Shown here piece after piece: positions 26,130 to 34,456 of a DNA stretch of 64,000 bases; within the stretch, counting starts at the first letter, position 1; every line of letters starts with the position of its first letter. The position numbers and the translations under genes are program-made. The notes under the pieces were generated by a model that ran no database searches, was not told where the DNA came from, and saw nothing but the letters and a program-made list of their open reading frames with translations. The stretch covers positions 1 to 64,000 of the forward strand of contig JACKFD010000015.1 of assembly GCA_020632655.1 (NCBI GenBank), read 5' to 3'. The stretch is from Spirochaetaceae bacterium. Its GTDB lineage: Bacteria; Myxococcota_A; UBA9160; UBA4427.

Positions 26130-27329
26130 ATGACGAGAGACGTGCTCGGGCTGCATCCCGACCCCGCCCGCATCGACACGCGACACGAGATCCGCACGAT
26201 CTCCTTCGAGAATCCGACGGGCGAGCGCGGCGGCGCCGCCCGCAGTCATGGCGGACGGAAGGGCGCACCGAACCGCATGATGCTCCCGGGCGAGCGCATC
26301 GTGCTCGCCGACGTCGCCGGGCCCGGCCGTGTGCGGCATCTGTGGATGACGTGGCCGCCGATGCCGCCGACGGCGATGCGCGGGCTCTGGATGGAAGTCT
26401 TCTACGGCGACGCGCGGGCGCCCTCGATCTCGGTGCCCTGTCTCGATTTCTTCGGTCTGCCCCTCGGTCGCCCGGTGGTCTACGCGTCGGCGCTCACGGC
26501 GGCGCAGGAGGGACGCGGCTTCAACTCGTGGATCCCGATGCCCTTCGCCGATCGGCTCCGCATCGAGCTGGTCAACGACACGGGGCGCCGCTTCTGGTTC
26601 TACTACCAGATCGCGTACACGCTCGGGCCCGAGGACGCGGAGACGGGCTTCCTGCACGTGCGCTTCGCCCGGGAGAATCCGACGACCTTGAAGCACGACT
26701 TCACGATCGTCGACGGGCTGCGCGGCCCCGGTCGATTCCTCGGCTGCAACGTCGGCATCCGCGTGCTGCCGCAGGAGGGCTTCAGCTGGTACGGCGAAGG
26801 CGAGGTGAAGATGTATCTCGACGGCGACGACGAGCATCCGACCTGGTGCGGCACGGGCCTCGAGGACTACGTCGGCACCGCCTGGGGCATGGGCCAGCAC
26901 GCGACGACCTATCAAGGCGCGCCGCTGATCGCCCAGGCGCCCGAGGCCGGCATGCCCGAGTTCGTCTCGTTCTATCGCTGGCACCTGCCGGACCCGATCG
27001 TGTTCCGCGAGTCGCTGCGGGTCACGCTGCAGCAGATCGGCGCGGTCGCGGTCGCGCGGGGACAAGAGGCGATCCGGGCCGAGATGGAGGCGGCGGGGCG
27101 TGCGGCGGGTGGCGGCTTCATGTCGCTCGCGGCGGACGGACCGCTCGATTCCTTCGGGCTCTGCGAGCGTCAGGACGACGTCTGTGCCACGGCCTTCGTC
27201 TACTGCCGGGACGTGCAGCCGGTCCCGCGGCTCGACCCGCCGGCCGCGTTGGCGGACCTCGCCCGGCGGGAATGGGAGGCGGCGAGCCCGTTCGAGGCGG
27301 CGCTCGAGCTCCTCGGCGACCTGGCCTGA
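26130..27329 (+). CDS. Glycoside hydrolase family 172 (DUF2961) protein
   Basis: A 399-residue GH172 protein. ISFENPTGERGG is the start motif, with HLWMTWPP, NSWIPMPFADRLRIELVND, GCNVGIRVLP, WYGEGEVKMYLDGD and the signature CGTGLEDYVGTAWG. The GEGE and GLEDY acidic residues lie where family members carry catalytic Glu. Characterised relatives act on fructofuranosyl and arabinofuranosyl linkages; the substrate here is unknown. No signal peptide is seen, so it is probably cytoplasmic. ATG 26130 follows GAGGAAG. Confidence 0.88.
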   Translation: MTRDVLGLHPDPARIDTRHEIRTISFENPTGERGGAARSHGGRKGAPNRMMLPGERIVLADVAGPGRVRHLWMTWPPMPPTAMRGLWMEVFYGDARAPSISVPCLDFFGLPLGRPVVYASALTAAQEGRGFNSWIPMPFADRLRIELVNDTGRRFWFYYQIAYTLGPEDAETGFLHVRFARENPTTLKHDFTIVDGLRGPGRFLGCNVGIRVLPQEGFSWYGEGEVKMYLDGDDEHPTWCGTGLEDYVGTAWGMGQHATTYQGAPLIAQAPEAGMPEFVSFYRWHLPDPIVFRESLRVTLQQIGAVAVARGQEAIRAEMEAAGRAAGGGFMSLAADGPLDSFGLCERQDDVCATAFVYCRDVQPVPRLDPPAALADLARREWEAASPFEAALELLGDLA

Positions 27330-27597
27330 GGCTCGCCTGGGCCGTGCGGAACGCGTCGAGCCGGCCCGGATGGCTCGCGCGACGAAAAATGGGCAGATCG
27401 TCCAGACACTTTTTTCGCCGACGGGCCACTGACCTGCGTGCCTGCCGAGGCGTCGCTTCGGACCGGTCGCCCGCGCGTCGCCGAGACCGTCGGGACGCCA
27501 GGGCGGGCGAGGGCGGGGCCCGCGCGGGATCCCGTCCGTCCGTCCCCCGCTCCCGGCCCACCACGCGCCCGCGTGGCGAGCCCTCCGAGGAATGCCC

Positions 27598-28425
27598 ATG
27601 AAGACCCGATTCCTGACCCTGCTGATCGCGGGCCTCGTTCCCTTCGCCCTCGCGACCACGGCCAGCGCCCACAAGCTGACCGGCGCCGTCTACTGCGATG
27701 CCAACCAGAACCAGATCGAGGACCTCGAGGACCTGCCGCTCGGTGGCGTCGAGGTCGTGGCCGAGAACGTCGACGACGGCGCCTCGAGCAGCGACTTCAC
27801 GACGGTGGACGGGTTCTTCTTCATCGAGTTCCTCTACCCGGGCACCTGGGAGGCGACGCTGAATCCCGACACGCTGCCCGCGGACGCCGTCGTGCTCGGC
27901 ACGCACCCGTACCCCTTCGTGCTGAGCGAGGCCGATCCCTTCGACAAGCACAACTTCCTGGTCGACTCGTCGATCTGCCACGCGCCGGTCTGCGGCGACG
28001 GCATCCTCGACGAGGGGGAGATCTGCGACGACGGGAACAACGAGGATGGCGACGGCTGCTCCGCGATCTGCACGGATGAGGTCGCCGAGGGATGCACCCC
28101 GGGCTACTGGAAGCAGGACCACCACTTCGACTCCTGGACCGCGCCCTACACGCCGGACACGCTCTTCTCGGCCGTCTTCGAGGACGCCTTCCCCGGCAAG
28201 ACCCTCGTCGAGGTCGCGAGCCTCGGTGGCGGCGGGCTCAACGCCCTCGGTCGGCACACGGTGGCGGCGCTGCTCAACGCCGCCTCCGCGGACGTCGGCT
28301 ACAACGAGTCGGTCCAGACCGTGATCGACGCGTTCAACGCCGTCTACCCGGGCACGAAGTCCGAGTACAACGCGCTCAAGGACGACTTCCAGTTCCTGAA
28401 CGAGCTGGGCTGCCCGCTCAACTGA
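27598..28425 (+). CDS. Secreted protein with DUF4215-like repeat and GYWK domain
   Basis: A 275-residue exported protein. A signal peptide (MKTRFLTLLIAG, cleavage near ASAHK) precedes a SdrD-B-like domain (GAVYCDANQNQIEDLEDLPLGG), which normally forms a calcium-binding beta sandwich. Next is one Myxococcus-type Cys-rich repeat (CGDGILDEGEICDDGNN, then GDGCSAIC). The last 110 residues begin CTPGYWKQDHHFDSW and form a separate domain seen in environmental secreted proteins, of unknown role. ATG 27598 fits the GAGG site better than ATG 27592. No membrane anchor is visible. Confidence 0.75.
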   Translation: MKTRFLTLLIAGLVPFALATTASAHKLTGAVYCDANQNQIEDLEDLPLGGVEVVAENVDDGASSSDFTTVDGFFFIEFLYPGTWEATLNPDTLPADAVVLGTHPYPFVLSEADPFDKHNFLVDSSICHAPVCGDGILDEGEICDDGNNEDGDGCSAICTDEVAEGCTPGYWKQDHHFDSWTAPYTPDTLFSAVFEDAFPGKTLVEVASLGGGGLNALGRHTVAALLNAASADVGYNESVQTVIDAFNAVYPGTKSEYNALKDDFQFLNELGCPLN

Positions 28426-28461
28426 GGCAGTCGGGGCCGGCTCGACCGGCCGGAGCGAATC

Positions 28462-28493
28462 GAACGGGGTCGTGCACTCGCACGGCCCCGTTC
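28462..28493. terminator. Bidirectional terminator-like hairpin
   Basis: Arms of 14 bp (28462-28475 with 28480-28493, one G-T pair) close on the loop ACTC between the convergent genes ending at 28425 and 28537. There is no T-run after it in the forward direction. Confidence 0.5.
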
Positions 28494-28536
28494 CTGCTTC
28501 GGGGTCTCGGCGGGCGGTCGACCCTTCTCCGCTTGC

Positions 28537-29418
28537 TCAGCGATCCGGCTGGTAGTCGCGCAGCGGGTCGCCCGCGTCCTCGGCCGGCGCGGGGAGGATC
28601 TGTCGGAGGTGGTCCTCGAGACGCCAGCCGCGCCAGGACTCGCGCATCTTCCACTGCTCCGGGTAGCCGAGGGAGACCTCCTCGAAGCGCACGCCGTCGA
28701 CGTAGCGCGTGCAGGGAATGTGGAGATGTCCTGAGATCACGACCGCGGCCCGGAAGCGGCGATGCCAGTCCTCGGTCGCCCGGGTGCCGCACCAGAGCTT
28801 GAAGCGCGGGATGCGCGGGAGGACGGCGTGCTCCTCGCGCAGGGGGAAGTGCGCGATCAGCACGAGGGGATGGGGCGAGTCGGCGAGGGCGGCCGAGAGT
28901 CGTCGTTCGCTCTCGCGCACCCGGGCGGCGCACCACTCGCGCACGCTCGGGTAGGGGTCGGCGTGCAACAGCGCCTCGTCGGTGCACAGGACCTGGGACT
29001 CGCGCGCCCAGGCCACGGCGCGCTCGACCGGGACGTCGTCGGGCCGGAAGCTGTAGTCGTAGAGCACGAAGAGCGGCGCGAGCACGTGTGGGCCGCCTTC
29101 CCCCGGCCAGACCGCGAAGGGATCCTCGGGCGTGAGCACACCGTGTCGACGACACAGTTCGACGAGCGCCGCATAGCGGGCGACGCCGCGCAGGCCCGTC
29201 TTGCGCGGCACGGTCCAGAGCTCGTGGTTGCCCGGCACCCAGACGAGTCGCGCGAACTTTCGCGCGAGGAGCTCGATCGCGCGCTCGACCTGCTCGAGGG
29301 TGTCGCCCACGTCCCCGCAGAGGACGAGCCAGTCCTCGGGACGTTCGGGCAGCGTCTCGAGCGCCGCGAGGTTCTCGCGGAATCCGACGTGCACGTCGCT
29401 GATCGCGTAGAGCTTCAA
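28537..29418 (-). CDS. Metallophosphoesterase
   Basis: A calcineurin-like phosphoesterase of about 293 residues. The dimetal motifs are in order: YAISDVHVG, VLCGDVGDT, VPGNHELW, then LIAHFPL and VVISGHLHIP. The last matches the GHTH-type site. The substrate is unknown. TTG 29418 puts the first strand at the N-terminus as in relatives, though its ribosome site is weak; ATG 29490 is the alternative and would overlap the sulfotransferase gene by 26 bp. The genes are likely co-transcribed. Confidence 0.8.
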   Translation of the reverse strand: MKLYAISDVHVGFRENLAALETLPERPEDWLVLCGDVGDTLEQVERAIELLARKFARLVWVPGNHELWTVPRKTGLRGVARYAALVELCRRHGVLTPEDPFAVWPGEGGPHVLAPLFVLYDYSFRPDDVPVERAVAWARESQVLCTDEALLHADPYPSVREWCAARVRESERRLSAALADSPHPLVLIAHFPLREEHAVLPRIPRFKLWCGTRATEDWHRRFRAAVVISGHLHIPCTRYVDGVRFEEVSLGYPEQWKMRESWRGWRLEDHLRQILPAPAEDAGDPLRDYQPDR

Positions 29419-29464
29419 GGCGTTCGTCCGTTCCGTGCGCGGGTCGTTCGGGTCGGGTGGGGGC

Positions 29465-30661
29465 TCACGAAGCACCCTCCCGGGCGACATCGAATCGCCG
29501 CAGGTAGGGCGCGAAGCGCGCCTCGATCTCATCGGCCTCGAGGTCCCACTCCTCGAGCCCGTAGCGATGCCCCCCATGTCGGCCGGGCGGGCGCTCGGCG
29601 CGGAAGCGGCGCATGGTCTGCTCGGTCTCCCCGTTCCAGGGCAGATCGAAGCGCTCGTGGATCTCGCGGATCGCGGCGATCGGATCGGCCGTGAAGCGCG
29701 CGAAGGGGAGGTCGAGGTAGCGCTCGGGATGGCGCGCCTCGTCCTGCTTGCGCACGCGCAGGAAGTCGTCCATGCCCCGCTGCCAGAGATCGAGCGTCGC
29801 GCGGCCGAAGACCTTCCGGTCGTCCGTCTCGTTGAGGGGGGCGCGCGAGGACCAGCACAGGCTGCAGACGGAGGGCAGCACCTGCGCGGGGTCGCGATGG
29901 GTCTGCACGATCCGCGCGTCGGGGTAGGTCGCGAGGAGGGCGTCGAGGGCGAAGAGATGGGTCGAATCCTTGAAGAGCCAGCGGGGCGGCGTGGTCCCCG
30001 GCCCGCCGGGCGGCGCGCCGAGGCCGATCAGCTGGACGGCGCGGCGATGGCGACGATAGGCGGGCTCCATGTCGCATTCGAGCCACCAGGCTGCGTAGCC
30101 CGGCACGTCGACGTTCGCCGGCCAGCCGGAGTGGGCGAAGCACTGCGCAAAGAGGTTCCAGCACTCGTCGGGCAGGTCGGCCTCGATCTCGTGGATGGCG
30201 CGCATCGCGGGACTGCGCGCGTAGACGCTCTCGAGTCGGTCGGCCGCCTCCCGGAAGTCGGGATCCTCGCCCCAACGCGCACGCGGGGGGCGCGGTCGCG
30301 GGGTGCGCATCAGCCAATGCTCGAGGGACTGGACGCCGGGGCTGCGGGACATCAGGTGGTGGAGCGCGGTCGTCCCGGAGCGGGGCAGGCCCACGATCAC
30401 GATCGGCGCCTCGATCGGCACTTCGCCTGCTTCGGGATGCCGTCGCCAGCCCGCTTCGAGGACCAGCCGGGCGATGAGCGCGTCGACGATCAGGCCGCGT
30501 ACCGCCTCGCGCCCGATCGGGGTCAGTCGCGCTTCCGTATCGAGCGAGCGGCAGAGCACGCCGAGCGCCTCGCGGTAGTCGTCCGCGCCGAAATCGTCGA
30601 GACCGCGGGCCGCCCGCGCCGCGTCCTGGAAGGCCTCGATCGAATCGCTGAACCCCGGCAT
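29465..30661 (-). CDS. Sulfotransferase-family protein
   Basis: A 398-residue sulfotransferase. The PAPS-binding 5'-phosphosulfate loop is VIVGLPRSGTTALHHLM, preceded by a strand. ARIVQTHRDPAQVLPSVCSLC is the 3'-phosphate-binding region, and RWLFKDSTHLFALDAL lies between. It would transfer sulfate from PAPS to a small-molecule or glycan hydroxyl. It is common beside lipid and steroid genes in GC-rich bacteria. GAGGAG precedes ATG 30661. Confidence 0.82.
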   Translation of the reverse strand: MPGFSDSIEAFQDAARAARGLDDFGADDYREALGVLCRSLDTEARLTPIGREAVRGLIVDALIARLVLEAGWRRHPEAGEVPIEAPIVIVGLPRSGTTALHHLMSRSPGVQSLEHWLMRTPRPRPPRARWGEDPDFREAADRLESVYARSPAMRAIHEIEADLPDECWNLFAQCFAHSGWPANVDVPGYAAWWLECDMEPAYRRHRRAVQLIGLGAPPGGPGTTPPRWLFKDSTHLFALDALLATYPDARIVQTHRDPAQVLPSVCSLCWSSRAPLNETDDRKVFGRATLDLWQRGMDDFLRVRKQDEARHPERYLDLPFARFTADPIAAIREIHERFDLPWNGETEQTMRRFRAERPPGRHGGHRYGLEEWDLEADEIEARFAPYLRRFDVAREGAS

Positions 30662-30777
30662 CCGGCTCCTCGTTTCGGACGATAGGGCATCCCGCGCCGG
30701 ATCCGGAGGCGAGCCGCTATCGTCGGCCGTCCCGGTCCGCAGGCAGGCGGTCGCGGGCAGAGGAGCGCCGCGAAGCC

Positions 30778-32082
30778 ATGATCCGCTCGAATTCTTGTCC
30801 GTTCCCGTCGCCGTCGACCCTTCGTCTGCTCGGACGACGTCGTCTGCTTGCGCAGTCCGTCGCCTTCGGCCTGGCGATCGGACTCGCGTCGACCCTCGGC
30901 GGCTGTGCGGGATCGGGTCCCTCCGAGGCGGTGGACATCGATCCCGAGGCCGCCCAGCGTCTCGAACGGCATCGGGCGCTCGCGAGCGCGCACGCCTTCG
31001 AACAGCTCCAGCAGACCCTCGACGAGCAGGCCGAGCTGATCCTCGCCGACGCCCGGGACGAGCGCGAGGCCTGGGAAGGACTGCGCGCCCTGCTGCGCGT
31101 GCTCGCCATGTCGATCGACACGAGCCTCGACGGCAACCCGAAGGCGCCGCACTTCACGCGCATGGACACGAACATCCGCAAGGTGGGCGGGGACAACCCC
31201 GACGGCGAGTACGACCACGTCGTGCTCGACAACCGCTGGGACTACGTGATCCGCGGCAATCTCGGGACCGTGCGGCACCTGAGCTTCACGATCCTCGGGC
31301 CCCGGACCGAGGGACGATCCGGCGCGATCGCCTACCTGAACGAGCGCACCCTCGGTGCGACGGAGGAGGGCGACTTCGAGATCCACCTGACGAAGACCCC
31401 CGTCGACCATCGCAACTGGGTCGACACGAGCGGCGGCATCAGCTCGATCCTCGTCCGTCAGTACATCGGCGACCGACAGGCCGAGATCCTGGCCCGCTAC
31501 GAGATCGAGGTCGTGGGTCGTGAGCCCTTCGTCGGCATTCCCTACTCGACGGACGAGGAGGTCGCGAAGGCCCTCGCCGCGACCGCCTACTCGACCCGCT
31601 TCATGACCACGATGCACAGGACGGTGCTACCGAAGCTCTGGGACAGCCCGAACGTCTTCGTGCGGGCGAATTCCGGCGACTTCGGCGCCGACATCAGCAG
31701 CAACGACAACCTCTACATGATGGCGGCCTACCAGGTCGATCCGGACGAGGCGCTCGTGATCGAGGGCGACCCGCTCGACGTGCGCTACTGGAATCTCGCC
31801 GTCGAGTCGCGCTGGCACGAGACCGTCGACTACCAGACGCGAAGGACCCATCGCACCCTCGACGACTCCGTCGTCGATGCCGACGGCAAGCTCCGCTTCG
31901 TGCTCGCCCACGGCCCGACGCCGCACCCGAACTGGCTCGACACCGGCGGGAACCGCGAGGGCTTCCTCACCTTCCGCTGGGTCGGCGAGCGGGACAACGT
32001 CGCGGCGGTTCCGGTCGTGCTGCGCGTGCCGCGAGGCGACGTCGAGCGCGTGCTCGCCGAGCGCCGCGGGGTGACGCCTTGA
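30778..32082 (+). CDS. DUF1214-like lipoprotein
   Basis: A 434-residue exported protein. The N-terminus has RLLGRRRLL, a hydrophobic segment and a lipobox-like STLGGC (Cys43). DUF1214-type features fill the C-terminal half: YWNLAVESRWHETVDYQTRR, FVLAHGPTPHPNWLDTGG and GFLTFRWV. The middle has NRWDYVIRGNLGTVRHLSFTILG. Family function is unknown. The stop overlaps the LLM gene start (TTGA), tying this protein to the catabolic genes that follow. A TATCGT-like -10 box sits at 30718. Confidence 0.75.
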   Translation: MIRSNSCPFPSPSTLRLLGRRRLLAQSVAFGLAIGLASTLGGCAGSGPSEAVDIDPEAAQRLERHRALASAHAFEQLQQTLDEQAELILADARDEREAWEGLRALLRVLAMSIDTSLDGNPKAPHFTRMDTNIRKVGGDNPDGEYDHVVLDNRWDYVIRGNLGTVRHLSFTILGPRTEGRSGAIAYLNERTLGATEEGDFEIHLTKTPVDHRNWVDTSGGISSILVRQYIGDRQAEILARYEIEVVGREPFVGIPYSTDEEVAKALAATAYSTRFMTTMHRTVLPKLWDSPNVFVRANSGDFGADISSNDNLYMMAAYQVDPDEALVIEGDPLDVRYWNLAVESRWHETVDYQTRRTHRTLDDSVVDADGKLRFVLAHGPTPHPNWLDTGGNREGFLTFRWVGERDNVAAVPVVLRVPRGDVERVLAERRGVTP

Positions 32083-33176
32083 AGTTCGGGATCTTCCACG
32101 AGCTGGCGACGCCGCGGCCCTTCACGGCGGAGAACGAGCGCAAGGTCCTGATGAACGCCCTCGAGCAGGTGCGCGTCGCCGACGAGGTGGGCTTCGACAC
32201 GGTCTGGGCCGTCGAGCACCACTTCCTCGAAGGCTACTCGCACTCGAGCGCGCCGGAGCTCTTCCTGACGGCCTGCGCGATGCAGACCGAGCGGATCCGG
32301 ATCGGGCATGGCGCGGTCGTCTGCGTGCGCGAGATGAACCATCCGATCCGGGTGGCGGAGCGCGCGGCGACCCTCGACCTGCTCTCGGGCGGGCGACTCG
32401 AGTTCGGGACGGCGCGCTCCTCGACCTGGACCGAGCTCGGGGGCTTCGAGGCGGATCCGGACCGCACCAAGCAGGACTGGGACGAGTTCGTGCGCGCGAT
32501 CCCGGGCATGTGGACGCAGGAGCGCTTCTCCTGGCAGGGCAGCTGCTTCTCGATGCCCGAGCGGGCGGTTCTGCCGAAGCCCTTGCAGAAGCCGCATCCG
32601 CCGATGTGGGTGACGGTCACGAGTCCGGGGACGGAGCTCGACGCGGCGGAGCGGGGGCTCGGCTGCCTCGGCGTCGCGACGGCGAGCCTCGCCGAGCAGG
32701 AGCGCCGAACGAAGGAGTACAAGCGCCGCATCCAGCTCTGCGATCCCGCCGGACACGTCAACGACCGGGTCGCGACGCTCAACTTCATGTACTGCCACGA
32801 GGACCTCGCGGTCGCGGCGAAGCGGGGCATGAGCTTCCTCGGGACCTTCGGCCTGCTGAACTCGCATCTGCTCTTCACGCGCGAGGCCTGGCCGACGACG
32901 GCCTATCAGTCCCTCGGCGGCGTGTCGGCCCCGGCTGCGTCGAAGGGCGGCGGCAATCCCGGCGCGGCCTACGGCGTGCCCGACGGTGTCGCGATCGGAG
33001 ATCCGGCCTCGATCGTGCAGGCGATCAAGCGATGGGAGTCGGTCGGCGTCGACCAGGTCAACTTCCTGGTCAACGCCTGCGAGATCCTGCCCCAGGAGCA
33101 GGTCCTCGAGAGCCTGCGGCTCTTCGCGCGGGAGGTGATGCCGGCGTTCCGCGAGGAAGGGGGAGGGCGCGCGTGA
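32079..33176 (+). CDS. LLM-class flavin-dependent oxidoreductase
   Basis: A 365-residue luciferase-like monooxygenase. The barrel starts KFGIFHELATPRPF, with TVWAVEHHFLEGYSHSSAPE, RIRIGHGAVVCV, PIRVAERAATLDLLSGGRLEFGTARS and the C-terminal IGDPASIVQAIKRWESVGVDQVNF. Cofactor may be FMN or F420; the substrate is unknown. TTG 32079 is the start because the frame overlaps the previous stop by 4 bp and MKFGIF is the family N-terminus. It belongs to one operon with the DUF1214 and acetoacetate-decarboxylase-like genes. Confidence 0.88.
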   Translation: MKFGIFHELATPRPFTAENERKVLMNALEQVRVADEVGFDTVWAVEHHFLEGYSHSSAPELFLTACAMQTERIRIGHGAVVCVREMNHPIRVAERAATLDLLSGGRLEFGTARSSTWTELGGFEADPDRTKQDWDEFVRAIPGMWTQERFSWQGSCFSMPERAVLPKPLQKPHPPMWVTVTSPGTELDAAERGLGCLGVATASLAEQERRTKEYKRRIQLCDPAGHVNDRVATLNFMYCHEDLAVAAKRGMSFLGTFGLLNSHLLFTREAWPTTAYQSLGGVSAPAASKGGGNPGAAYGVPDGVAIGDPASIVQAIKRWESVGVDQVNFLVNACEILPQEQVLESLRLFAREVMPAFREEGGGRA

Positions 33177-33934
33177 CGCTCGTGATGACGGGGACGGGCG
33201 ACGCTTCGCGACTGGCCGAGGGAGCGCCCGTCGTCGAGGCGCTCGCAAGGGAGCCGCTTGCGCTGCCGGGCTGCGTGTTCGTGCAGGCGCTCACGGAGAT
33301 CGAGAGCGGGCCGATGTGCGAGATGCTGCCGCCGGCGCTGCATCCGACCCTGCCGCCGGTCGTGGGCTTCACGGTCTGGGACGCGCCCGACTCGGTCTGG
33401 GGCCCCTTCCGGCTGGCGCAGCTGCGCATCGAGTGTCGGAGCGGGCTGCGGCCGCGGGGGCTGCTCGTCTCGGCCGTCGTGGACCAGCCCGAGGCCGCGG
33501 CGGGACTCGCGAGCCGATTCGGCTTCCGCGTGACGACGGGGGAGGTCGTGCTCGACCGGGGCTACGACGCGACGCGCATCCGGGTCGCGACGGCCGGGAA
33601 GGCGGGGCTCTTCGAGGCCGTGCTGCGGGCGCCCCAGCGCCTCGGCGAGTCCGACACGCAATTCGTCTCGAGCCTGCATCCCGCCCGGATGCCGCGGGGC
33701 CTGCGCCTCGTGCAGGTCGACGTCGACCATGCGGTCAAGCGCGCCGAGCGCACGCGCTTCGGGATCGAGCACTTCGACGCGGCGGGCTGGGGGGAGGCGC
33801 GGATCCGGCCCAGCCTCGCGCTGCCGGCCGTCGTCGGGGTCGCGGACGTGACGCTCCGCCCGATCCGCTACGTGTGTCGCCCCGACGTGCTGGCCTTCGA
33901 GGGGACCGAGGCCGTCGACGCCTCGGCGGCCTAG
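33173..33934 (+). CDS. Acetoacetate decarboxylase-like protein
   Basis: A 253-residue protein of the acetoacetate decarboxylase superfamily. PPVVGFTVWDAPDSVWGPFRLAQLRIECRSGLRPRGLL is the conserved first half. RFGFRVTTGEV and LVQVDVDHAVKRAERTRFGIEHFDA follow. Whether the Schiff-base lysine is present is unclear: the usual position is not obvious to me. It may act as a decarboxylase or aldolase-like enzyme on a keto acid. GTG 33173 overlaps the LLM stop (GTGA). Confidence 0.6.
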   Translation: MTLVMTGTGDASRLAEGAPVVEALAREPLALPGCVFVQALTEIESGPMCEMLPPALHPTLPPVVGFTVWDAPDSVWGPFRLAQLRIECRSGLRPRGLLVSAVVDQPEAAAGLASRFGFRVTTGEVVLDRGYDATRIRVATAGKAGLFEAVLRAPQRLGESDTQFVSSLHPARMPRGLRLVQVDVDHAVKRAERTRFGIEHFDAAGWGEARIRPSLALPAVVGVADVTLRPIRYVCRPDVLAFEGTEAVDASAA

Positions 33935-34052
33935 CCGGCCGCGTGCGAGCAGGGCGCTACGCTCGGGCCGCCGAGCCGACGCCGGGGACGGCGTCGATCG
34001 TGACGCGCATCGAGTCGAGTCGGGGCCGACGCGGCCCGCCAGGGAGGAACGA

Positions 34053-34421
34053 ATGGACGCCGATCGGATCGTACGGGACTTCTGCGCCGCCTGGGGTCGT
34101 GCCGACCTCGACGCGATCATGGGCGCCTTTGCCGAGGACGCCGTCTACCACAACATCCCGCTCGAGCCCTGCGTCGGGAAGGGCGCGATCAAGGGCTTCA
34201 TCGAGGGCTTCCTCTCGACCAGCCCGGGCGGCATCGACTTCGACATCCGCCACCAGGTCGTGAAGGGAAACGTCGTGATGAACGAACGCGTCGACACCTT
34301 CGAGATGGAGGGACGCCGCACGCCGATCCCGGTCTGCGGCGTCTTCGAGCTCGACGACGAAGGCCGTATCGTGGCCTGGCGCGACTACTTCGACATGGGT
34401 GCGATGCAGGCGGGGGCCTGA
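34053..34421 (+). CDS. Limonene-1,2-epoxide hydrolase-like protein
   Basis: A 122-residue SnoaL-fold protein of the limonene-1,2-epoxide hydrolase type. The catalytic triad is intact: Arg79 and Asp81 in NERVDTF, and Asp111 in AWRDYFDM. VYHNIPLEPCVGKGAI and VCGVFELDDEGRIVAWR also fit. It is expected to open an epoxide on a hydrophobic substrate by activating water. GGGAGGAA precedes ATG 34053. A TACGCT -10-like box lies at 33958. An MFS transporter follows. Confidence 0.82.
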   Translation: MDADRIVRDFCAAWGRADLDAIMGAFAEDAVYHNIPLEPCVGKGAIKGFIEGFLSTSPGGIDFDIRHQVVKGNVVMNERVDTFEMEGRRTPIPVCGVFELDDEGRIVAWRDYFDMGAMQAGA

Positions 34422-34456
34422 GCCTGGCGCGGGAAGGGGCGGATCCGAGCGCAACG

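Noticed and set aside
27381..27420. Possible terminator from CGAAAAA and TTTTTCG arms
   Set aside because: The arms are only 7 bp, A/T-rich and 20 nt apart, too weak to call.
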